This document shows, in pieces, positions 1 through 5,988 of a stretch of DNA of 14,104 nucleotides; positions within the stretch are counted from its first letter, which is position 1; every line of letters begins with the position of its first letter. Below the pieces are notes generated by a model. That model was not told where the DNA came from. It ran no database searches and saw only the letters and a program-made list of their open reading frames with translations. The position numbers and the translations under genes are program-made. This DNA comes from Lachnospiraceae bacterium UBA4711 (GTDB lineage Bacteria > Bacillota > Clostridia > Lachnospirales > Lachnospiraceae): the NCBI GenBank assembly GCA_002404515.1, contig DHJV01000105.1, positions 1 to 14,104 of the forward strand, read 5' to 3'.

Positions 1-18
1 GAAAGGCGGATTATAAAA

Positions 19-948
19 ATGAAAAAACAATTCTTTGAAAATGAAAAAGATGGGTTCTATGGAACGTATTATGCAAATCCAAAGGGCGCAGACTGTGCCA
101 TGATTGGATTGTTTGGTGATGATCCGAATGACTATATGGCAAAATGCGGCGCGAAATGGTTACATAAAAACGGCGTCAATGCACTTTGCGTATCGCCGGG
201 AAAGAAAAATTACAGTCATGTCAATAACCCATTGGAGAGAATTGAGGCGGCGATCCAGTGGTTGAAGGATAATGGAAACCGCAGGATCGGCATTATGGGA
301 ATGAGTACCGCAGGTATGGATTCGCTTGTTGCTGCATCCTATTTCCCGGATATTACACTGACATTTGGACTGACCGCCAGCGATTTTGTATGGCAGGGCT
401 TTGAGCAGGGGGAGAAAGATGGATGCAAGGAATGGCCGGTTCCGGGAACGTCGACGCTCTCATGGAGAGGCAAGCCACTTCCGTATATGCCGTTTGTGTA
501 TGAACATCCGGTGTATTGGCAGAAAATAGAAGAGGAGACAAAGGGATCCGGGGATATTGAACGATCCACCTGTCTGTTTATCGATTCAGAAAAAGCAAGA
601 GAACATACCGAAGAGGAAATGATCAAGGTGGAGAATATCAAAGGCAGATTGTTCCTGATCGGTGCGGATGACGATTCCTTCTGGGAAGCAGGAAAATATG
701 TCCGGCGGATGGATCAGCGACTGAAAGAACGCCCGCATACCTGTCAATACGAAGCACTTGCATATGAGCATGGCACGCATTTTGTATTGCCGGAATCCAT
801 GCTTCGGAAGGCGTTGCCGGTCGGACTGAAATTTGTGATGCGGTTTATCTTCAAGGCAGCTAAGGACTATCCGAACGAGTGTGAAGCAACCAGAAAGGAT
901 ATCGACAGAAAACTTTCGGCTGCATTAAAAGAGTGGCAGGAAGAGTAG
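19..948 (+). CDS. Alpha/beta hydrolase, acyl-CoA thioester hydrolase/BAAT C-terminal family
   Basis: The 309-residue protein has the look of the BAAT/acyl-CoA thioesterase C-terminal family, soluble alpha/beta hydrolases that cleave or transfer acyl thioesters. The nucleophile elbow is G-M-S-T-A-G around Ser96, following the strand 'RRIGIMG'. The likely acid is in the Asp-rich turn 'GADDDSFW' (residues 215-222), and the likely catalytic His is in 'YEHGTHFVLPES' (249-260, His254 favoured). There is no signal peptide or membrane segment, so it should be cytosolic. A purine-rich GGCGG site lies about 10 bases before the ATG. The upstream context is cut off by the window edge, and a 58-bp gap separates it from the ybaK-like gene in the same direction. 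In Clostridia this family is often annotated as acyl-CoA thioester hydrolase or dienelactone hydrolase-like. The substrate cannot be read from the sequence. Confidence 0.75.
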   Translation: MKKQFFENEKDGFYGTYYANPKGADCAMIGLFGDDPNDYMAKCGAKWLHKNGVNALCVSPGKKNYSHVNNPLERIEAAIQWLKDNGNRRIGIMGMSTAGMDSLVAASYFPDITLTFGLTASDFVWQGFEQGEKDGCKEWPVPGTSTLSWRGKPLPYMPFVYEHPVYWQKIEEETKGSGDIERSTCLFIDSEKAREHTEEEMIKVENIKGRLFLIGADDDSFWEAGKYVRRMDQRLKERPHTCQYEALAYEHGTHFVLPESMLRKALPVGLKFVMRFIFKAAKDYPNECEATRKDIDRKLSAALKEWQEE

Positions 949-1006
949 AAAATTTATTTGATATAGACTATAATGAGGGTATTATATCAGATAAAGAGGC
1001 AAAAAC

Positions 1007-1489
1007 ATGGGTAAAAAAGAAGAGAAAACAAATGTGATGCGTCTGCTTGATCAGGCGAAAATTGAATACAAGCATTATTGCTATGCAGGCACGGATGCGG
1101 TCGGCGGCATGGAGGTCGTAGAGGTGCTGCACCAGAATCCGAATCAGGCATTTAAGACGCTGGTGACGGTCGGCAAATCCGGTGAGCATTATGTGTTTGT
1201 GATACCGGTCAATCAGGAGCTGGACTTGAAGAAGGCGGCAGAGGCTGCCGGGGAGAAATCCATCGCGATGATCAAGTCAAAGGAATTGTTGCCGTTAACC
1301 GGATATATTCACGGCGGATGTTCACCGCTTGGAATGAAGAAGCAGTTCCGTACATTCTTTCATCAGACCGCCAGTGATTTTGAGACAATTATGTTCTCAG
1401 CCGGAAAGATCGGTTATCAGGTGGAAGTGAATCCGGAAGCGCTTCGGAAGATCTTGAAATATGAAACCTGTGATCTGGTTAAGGAATAA
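1007..1489 (+). CDS. ybaK: YbaK/EbsC-type Cys-tRNA(Pro)/Cys-tRNA(Cys) deacylase
   Basis: At 160 residues this matches the usual length of the single-domain YbaK/EbsC family, trans-acting editing factors that hydrolyse mischarged Cys-tRNA(Pro). The family hallmarks are visible. They are the invariant Lys in 'QAFKTLV' (Lys50, corresponding to the essential lysine of known YbaK proteins), the core strand 'HYVFVIPVNQELDLKKAA' (61-78), the Lys in 'AMIKSKEL', and the glycine-rich loop 'GGCSPLGMKK' (103-112). It is cytosolic, with no signal peptide. A purine-rich AAGAGGC precedes the ATG by about 8 bases. A TATAAT box (969-974) lies upstream within an A/T dyad, but no good -35 pairs with it, so the gene may be co-transcribed with the hydrolase. 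The neighbouring aspS/gat genes also concern tRNA charging fidelity. The specific editing substrate (Cys versus another amino acid) is assumed from the family. Confidence 0.9.
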   Translation: MGKKEEKTNVMRLLDQAKIEYKHYCYAGTDAVGGMEVVEVLHQNPNQAFKTLVTVGKSGEHYVFVIPVNQELDLKKAAEAAGEKSIAMIKSKELLPLTGYIHGGCSPLGMKKQFRTFFHQTASDFETIMFSAGKIGYQVEVNPEALRKILKYETCDLVKE

Positions 1490-1507
1490 AAAAATCGTAT
1501 AAATCCC

Positions 1508-1536
1508 TTTACATTTGCCGATAATTAGCTTATAAT
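1508..1536 (+). promoter_or_regulatory. Sigma-A-type promoter for the T-box/aspS transcript
   Basis: TTTACA (1508-1513) and a perfect TATAAT (1531-1536) are separated by exactly 17 bp. Transcription would start near 1543, at the beginning of the T-box leader, giving a leader of roughly 640 nt before aspS. Confidence 0.85.
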
Positions 1537-1542
1537 CGAGAC

Positions 1543-1847
1543 AATTATAGGGAAAAAGCGTTGAAGGAGACTACCGACAACAGGACATGACAGGGAATAT
1601 GGTCACCGACTGAGAGCCATAACATGACACCATGTCTGGTGGAACACTACCGGAGCTGATAAGTTGAAGCCTACGTGGATTTACATCCTAAGAGGTCTAG
1701 GTTTATCCGAAGCATTCACGTTACGAATGAAGAGAGGAATCCATCTTGGATATATTTATATAGATGGTTTCAATGCGGGTGGTACCGCGGATGTAACACA
1801 TGTACATTCGTCCCGAGGTCAAAGCACATTTGACTTCGGGATTTTTT
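1543..1847 (+). ncRNA. T-box riboswitch leader of aspS
   Basis: The diagnostic T-box core GCGGGTGGTACCGCGG lies at 1775-1790, followed by the antiterminator partner around CGTCCCG (1809-1815) and then an intrinsic terminator. Upstream sequence resembles Stem I, with a GAGAGCC stretch near 1612 and a GGTGGAA stretch near 1640 like the distal AG-bulge and GNUG regions. Known mechanism: uncharged cognate tRNA pairs its anticodon with the specifier and its NCCA end with the T-box bulge, stabilising the antiterminator so that aspS is read. The bulge here is TGGT (1780-1783), whose variable base would pair with an A discriminator or wobble with G. I could not identify the specifier with confidence: the GAT at about 1657-1659 would fit Asp, but I did not build a consistent Stem I. 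Cognate identity (Asp) is inferred from the downstream gene. Confidence 0.9.
1812..1847 (+). terminator. T-box regulatory terminator
   Basis: Stem CCCGAGGTCAAA (1812-1823) pairs with TTTGACTTCGGG (1829-1840) with one G-T pair, across the loop GCACA, followed by A and six T (1842-1847). The 5' side of the stem overlaps the antiterminator partner, as expected for the switch. Confidence 0.9.
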
Positions 1848-1858
1848 AATGGATAAAT

Positions 1859-2158
1859 AATAATCACAAAAATATATCAATGTGTATAGCATATATATTC
1901 TGGTATGAATTCATGGAATATAGATATGTTTGGAACTTAGAAGAACTTAATGTTCTATCTGTAAATCAGCCATGTTTGAACACGATGTTCAAACAAGTCG
2001 CCAGTGAGCCATGGACGGCGAATTGGCGACGGTGGCGTTCGATGAGAAAATATAAATTAGAACATTTAGTTCTTCTTAGTTTCAATACATCCTATATGGA
2101 ATGAATTTATATTAGAATATATATGAAGTAGAGAGTAGCGCATATTTTTGTGATTATT
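1859..2158. repeat. 300-bp fold-back (MITE-like or structured RNA) element in the aspS leader
   Basis: A perfect 17-bp inverted repeat (1859-1875 with 2142-2158, AATAATCACAAAAATAT) closes the element. After an asymmetric interior stretch (1876-1889 versus 2126-2141) a second pair of arms follows: 1890-1957 is complementary to 2058-2125 at 53 of 68 positions with no gap, and several mismatches would be G-U pairs in RNA. The centre carries two further hairpins, GTTTGAAC/GTTCAAAC (1974-1981/1987-1994) and GTCGCCA/TGGCGAC (1997-2003/2024-2030). It sits between the T-box terminator and the aspS ribosome site and has no credible coding content. The terminal repeat can be read as ATCACAAAAATAT flanked by TA dinucleotides (1861-1862 and 2155-2156), as in MITEs of mariner/IS630 type. 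That reading comes free with the palindrome, so it is weak evidence. A structured leader RNA is the alternative. Confidence 0.8.
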
Positions 2159-2186
2159 GAACCAAAACAAAAAAGGAGATAGGAAA

Positions 2187-3935
2187 ATGCAGGCAAACAT
2201 TTACAGAGACATGACAATGGCGCAAGTATCAGAAGACCTTGTCGGAAAAGAAATCAGACTCGCCGGATGGGTAGAGAACATCCGTGATCACGGTGGCGTA
2301 TCCTTCGTGGATTTACGCGACATGTATGGTGTAATGCAGGTCGTTATGCGTGATACAACGTTGCTCGATGGAATCACAAAGGAGCAGTGTATCTCCGTAG
2401 CAGGACTGGTTCAGCATCGTGACGAGGAGACATACAATCCGAAGATTCCAACCGGAACAATCGAGCTTGAGGCACATGAGGTAGATATCTTAGGAAAGGT
2501 GTACAAGCAGCTTCCATTTGAGGTGACAACCTCCAAGGAAGTCCGTGAGGATGTCCGTCTGAAATATCGTTATCTGGATCTTCGTAACCGCAAGGTAAAG
2601 GATAACATGATCTTCCGTTCCAACGTAATTTCATTCCTGCGTCAGAAGATGACAGAGATGGGATTCCTGGAGATTCAGACACCAATCCTTTGCGCATCTT
2701 CTCCAGAGGGTGCACGTGATTATATCGTGCCATCCAGAAGATATAAGGGTAAGTTCTATGCACTTCCACAGGCACCACAGCAGTACAAGCAGCTTTTGAT
2801 GGTGTCTGGATTTGATAAATATTTCCAGATCGCACCTTGCTTTAGAGATGAGGATGCAAGAGCCGACCGTTCACCAGGTGAGTTCTATCAGCTCGACTTT
2901 GAGATGAGCTTTGCAACACAGGAAGACGTATTCAAGGTTGGCGAGGAAGTGCTTACCGCAGCATTTAAGAAATTCGCTCCGAAGGGATACACTGTTACAG
3001 AAGCCCCATATCCAATCATCAGCTACAAGGAAGCAATGTTAAAATATGGTACAGATAAGCCGGATCTTCGTAATCCACTTGAGATCATCGATGTGACAGA
3101 GTTCTTCCAGAGATGTACATTTGCACCATTCCACGGCAAGACTGTTCGTGCAATTGCGGTACAGAAGAAGCTTTCCAAGGGACAGCATGAGAAGATGCTG
3201 AAGTTCGCACAGTCCATCGGCATGGGCGGACTTGGATATCTCGAAGTATTGGAAGATGGTTCTTACAAGGGACCAATCGACAAGTTTATCCCGGATGATA
3301 TGAAGCAGGAGTTAAAAGATCTCGCAGGCTTGAAGGAACTTGATACGATTTTCTTCATCGCAGACACAGAGAAGCAGGCATCTCTCTTCGCAGGACAGAT
3401 TCGTACGGAACTTGGTAACCGTCTTGATCTGCTTGAGAAGAATGCATATCGTTTCTGTTACATTAACGACTTCCCAATGTTCGAGTACAATCAGGAAGAG
3501 AAGAAGATTGGATTTACACACAACCCATTCTCTATGCCACAGGGCGGTTTAGAGGCATTAAATGAGAAAGATCCACTTGAGATTCTTGCATACCAGTACG
3601 ATATCGTATGTAATGGCGTGGAGCTTTCATCCGGTGCCGTTCGTAATCATGACATGCAGATCATGGAGAAGGCATTTGAGATTGCTGGTTATGATAAGAG
3701 TGTTCTGGAGGAGAAGTTTGGAGCACTTTATAATGCATTCCAGTTTGGAGCACCACCACACGCAGGTATGGCTCCGGGCGTAGATCGTATGATCATGCTG
3801 CTTCGTAACGAGGAGAATATCCGTGAGGTTATTCCGTTCCCTATGAGCGGAACCGCACAGGATCTCATGTGTGGCGCACCAAACGAAGTCACAGAGCAGC
3901 AGCTCCGTGAAGTTCATATCAAGGTAAGACAGTAG
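2187..3935 (+). CDS. aspS: Aspartate-tRNA ligase, bacterial type (probably non-discriminating)
   Basis: This is a class II synthetase of 582 residues, the usual bacterial length, which charges tRNA with Asp in the cytosol. The order is an N-terminal OB-fold anticodon-binding domain ('AGWVENIRDHGGVSFVDLRD', from residue 26), class II motif 1 near 'FLEIQTP', and motif 2 ('FRDEDARADRSPGEFYQLDF'). A bacterial GAD-type insertion follows, and then motif 3 ('GAPPHAGMAPGVDRMIMLL'). Motif 3 reads APGVDR rather than the commoner AFGLDR. The start is the ATG at 2187, with AAGGAG eight bases upstream; an in-frame TTG at 2157 lies inside the fold-back repeat and lacks a ribosome site. His35 in 'RDHGG' is the residue I associate with non-discriminating bacterial AspRS, which also makes Asp-tRNA(Asn), and that would fit the gatCAB genes downstream. 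Expression is under T-box control. Confidence 0.97.
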   Translation: MQANIYRDMTMAQVSEDLVGKEIRLAGWVENIRDHGGVSFVDLRDMYGVMQVVMRDTTLLDGITKEQCISVAGLVQHRDEETYNPKIPTGTIELEAHEVDILGKVYKQLPFEVTTSKEVREDVRLKYRYLDLRNRKVKDNMIFRSNVISFLRQKMTEMGFLEIQTPILCASSPEGARDYIVPSRRYKGKFYALPQAPQQYKQLLMVSGFDKYFQIAPCFRDEDARADRSPGEFYQLDFEMSFATQEDVFKVGEEVLTAAFKKFAPKGYTVTEAPYPIISYKEAMLKYGTDKPDLRNPLEIIDVTEFFQRCTFAPFHGKTVRAIAVQKKLSKGQHEKMLKFAQSIGMGGLGYLEVLEDGSYKGPIDKFIPDDMKQELKDLAGLKELDTIFFIADTEKQASLFAGQIRTELGNRLDLLEKNAYRFCYINDFPMFEYNQEEKKIGFTHNPFSMPQGGLEALNEKDPLEILAYQYDIVCNGVELSSGAVRNHDMQIMEKAFEIAGYDKSVLEEKFGALYNAFQFGAPPHAGMAPGVDRMIMLLRNEENIREVIPFPMSGTAQDLMCGAPNEVTEQQLREVHIKVRQ

Positions 3936-3978
3936 TATTTTTCAGCAAAGAGAAGGCAATTGTGATTTCATATGAATT

Positions 3979-4176
3979 GCTTGCGTTATCATATTCTTAA
4001 GCAGACCGTTGAAGCACGTTGGTACTTAATAAGTGACAATTTATTGTCACGAATTTAGTACCACTACGTGCTGAACCGAGCGGGAGCGTGTCTGCGTAGA
4101 AAATAAATCAGAACATCTCAGAACCAGAAGGTTCATTGATTATTTTCGCAAACGATAAATATGTAGATTCGCAAGC
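3979..4176. other. Multi-hairpin structured intergenic element upstream of gatC
   Basis: A nested set of inverted repeats fills the aspS-gatC gap. The closing stem is GCTTGCG/CGCAAGC (3979-3985/4170-4176). The first branch contains GCAGAC/GTCTGC (4001-4006/4090-4095), AGCACGT/ACGTGCT (4013-4019/4066-4072), GGTACT/AGTACC (4021-4026/4057-4062) and GTGACAAT/ATTGTCAC (4033-4040/4043-4050). The second branch contains AAAATAAATCA/TGATTATTTT (4100-4110/4137-4146, one bulge) and GAACC/GGTTC (4121-4125/4130-4134) with loop AGAA. No long T-run follows any stem, so it is not a standard terminator. GCGTTAT recurs directly at 3983-3989 and 4175-4181. It could be a REP/MITE-like repeat or a structured 5' leader of gatCAB. 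I recognise no known RNA class, and there is no T-box core. Confidence 0.7.
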
Positions 4177-4193
4177 GTTATAGGAGGAAAAAT

Positions 4194-4481
4194 ATGACGA
4201 TTACAGATGAAACAATTGATTATGTAGGTATTCTGGCGAAGCTCGAACTTTCCGATGAGGAAAAGGAGCAGGCAAAGCAGGATATGTCGAATATGCTGGA
4301 ATATGTCAGCAAATTAAATGAGCTCGATACCGATTCCGTAGAACCGATGAGCCATGCATTCCCAGTCAGCAACGTATTCCGTGAGGATGTCGTGACAAAT
4401 GGGGATGACAGAGACAATCTTCTGGCAAACGCGCCAGAGCAAAAAGATGGCTGCTATAAAGTGCCAAAGACATTTGACTAA
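4194..4481 (+). CDS. gatC: Asp-tRNA(Asn)/Glu-tRNA(Gln) amidotransferase subunit C
   Basis: The 95-residue protein is the right size for GatC, the small subunit that wraps around the GatA-GatB interface and stabilises the complex. Family features are the opening 'TDETIDYVGILAKLELSDEE' (3-22), with the typical helix of alternating hydrophobics, the central 'LNELDTDSVEPMSHAFPVSNVFREDVV' region, in which 'T-x-x-V-E-P-M-S-H' is characteristic, and the closing 'YKVPKTFD'. AGGAGG (4182-4187) lies six bases before the ATG. It is first in gatC-gatA-gatB; the gatA ribosome site overlaps its stop codon. A structured element occupies the upstream gap, and no convincing promoter was found there, so read-through from aspS is possible. 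Confidence 0.95.
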   Translation: MTITDETIDYVGILAKLELSDEEKEQAKQDMSNMLEYVSKLNELDTDSVEPMSHAFPVSNVFREDVVTNGDDRDNLLANAPEQKDGCYKVPKTFD

Positions 4482-4494
4482 GGAGGCGGTATAA

Positions 4495-5988
4495 ATGAGT
4501 AAGGATTTATTGAAATTAACCGCCGTTGAACTCGGCAAGAAAATAAAAGACAAAGAAGTGACCGTCGTAGAGGCAACGAAGGCGTGTCTGGAGCGAATCA
4601 AAGCACTGGACGAGACATACAACTGTTTCGTGACTGTGGACGAGGCAGGCGCACTGGCACAGGCGGAAGCAATTCAGGCAAAGATTGACAGCGGAGAGCT
4701 GACCGGACCGCTTGCCGGTGTTCCGGTTGCAATCAAGGATAATATGTGTATCAATGGCATGCTTACAAGCTGTTCTTCAAAGATTTTGAGTAATTTCGTT
4801 CCGACTTATACAGCAACTGCCGTTGAGAAACTGCAGGAGGCAGGCGCGGTTATCATCGGAAAGACAAACATGGATGAGTTCGCTATGGGAAGTACAACGG
4901 AGACTTCTTACTATGGTGTGACAAGAAATCCGTGGGATACAGACAAAGTACCGGGCGGTTCTTCCGGTGGCTCTGCAGCAGCTGTTGCAGCAGAGGAAGT
5001 TCCATATGCACTTGGCTCCGATACAGGTGGAAGTATCCGTCAGCCAGCCGCATTTTGCGGTGTGACCGGTATCAAGCCGACATACGGAAGAGTGTCCCGT
5101 TATGGTTTGATCGCGTATGGTTCCTCGCTCGATCAGATTGGACCACTCGCCAAGGATGTAACAGACTGTGCAACGATCCTTGAAGCCATCTGCAAGCATG
5201 ATGACAAGGATTCCACTTCCTACGCACAGGCAGAGGATGATTTCACATCTGCACTGGTGGATGATGTAAAGGGAATGAAGATCGGTATTCCAAGAGATTA
5301 TTTCGCAGAGGGTATCGATGAGGATGTCAAGACAGCCGTGCTTGCAGCCGCAAAGAAGCTCGAAGAAAAAGGTGCAATCGTGGAAGAGTTCGACCTTGGT
5401 ATGGTAGAATATGCGATTCCTGCTTATTATATCATTGCATCTGCAGAAGCATCTTCGAACTTAGAGCGTTTCGATGGTGTCAAATACGGTTATCGTACCG
5501 CAGAGTACCGTGACCTTCACAATATGTATAAGAAGACCCGTTCCGAGGGCTTTGGCGCAGAGGTAAAGCGTCGTATTATGCTTGGCTCTTTCGTTCTTAG
5601 CTCCGGTTATTATGATGCATACTATGTAAAGGCACTGAAGACAAAGGCGTTGATCAAGAAAGCGTTCGATGACGCATTTGCAAAATACGATGTGATCTTA
5701 GGCCCGGTTGCACCGACGACAGCACTGAAGATGGGAGAATCTTTAAGTGATCCGATCAAGATGTATCTGGGAGATATTTATACAGTATCCGTAAATCTTG
5801 CCGGTCTGCCGGGTATTTCCCTTCCATGCGGACAGGATAAGGATGGTATGCCGGTTGGCATGCAGCTGCTCGGACAGACATTTGACGAGAAATCAATTAT
5901 CCGCGCGGCGTATGCATTTGAATGTACAAAGACTTATAAGCGTCCGGATGCTCTTGGCACCGTGGAAGCAGAAAGGGGGCTTGCATAA
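4495..5988 (+). CDS. gatA: Asp-tRNA(Asn)/Glu-tRNA(Gln) amidotransferase subunit A (glutaminase/amidase)
   Basis: This is a 497-residue amidase-signature enzyme that releases ammonia from glutamine and delivers it to GatB for transamidation of the misacylated tRNA. The Ser-cisSer-Lys triad is intact: Lys81 in 'PVAIKDN', Ser156 in 'GGSSGGSAAAVAAE' (154-167), and Ser180 in 'SDTGGSIRQPAAFCG' (175-189). The spacing matches the triad of characterised GatA (shifted by two residues from S. aureus numbering as I recall it). AGGAGG (4481-4486) overlaps the gatC stop and gives a strong start. The TAA stop shares its last base with the gatB ATG (TAATG), indicating translational coupling. Length and motifs are complete and no frameshift is seen. 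Confidence 0.97.
   Translation: MSKDLLKLTAVELGKKIKDKEVTVVEATKACLERIKALDETYNCFVTVDEAGALAQAEAIQAKIDSGELTGPLAGVPVAIKDNMCINGMLTSCSSKILSNFVPTYTATAVEKLQEAGAVIIGKTNMDEFAMGSTTETSYYGVTRNPWDTDKVPGGSSGGSAAAVAAEEVPYALGSDTGGSIRQPAAFCGVTGIKPTYGRVSRYGLIAYGSSLDQIGPLAKDVTDCATILEAICKHDDKDSTSYAQAEDDFTSALVDDVKGMKIGIPRDYFAEGIDEDVKTAVLAAAKKLEEKGAIVEEFDLGMVEYAIPAYYIIASAEASSNLERFDGVKYGYRTAEYRDLHNMYKKTRSEGFGAEVKRRIMLGSFVLSSGYYDAYYVKALKTKALIKKAFDDAFAKYDVILGPVAPTTALKMGESLSDPIKMYLGDIYTVSVNLAGLPGISLPCGQDKDGMPVGMQLLGQTFDEKSIIRAAYAFECTKTYKRPDALGTVEAERGLA

Noticed and set aside
959..989. A/T-rich inverted repeat TGATATA...TATATCA with an embedded TATAAT before ybaK
   Set aside because: It is short and A/T-only, with no -35 at suitable spacing and no T-run; it may be a chance palindrome, so neither promoter nor operator is claimed.
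1664..1849. Short open frame inside the T-box leader
   Set aside because: It covers the T-box core and terminator, has no ribosome site and encodes no recognisable protein; the RNA structure explains the sequence.
1880..2104. Short open frame inside the fold-back element
   Set aside because: The sequence is dominated by inverted-repeat arms, there is no ribosome site, and no domain is recognisable.
2157..2186. TTG start extending aspS by ten residues
   Set aside because: The TTG lies in the inverted repeat; AAGGAG at 2173-2178 directs initiation at the ATG at 2187, where the AspRS N-terminus normally begins.
4136..4160. Possible gatC promoter (TTGATT followed by TATGTA)
   Set aside because: The -10 is poor and the -35 lies within a hairpin arm; the support is too weak to annotate.
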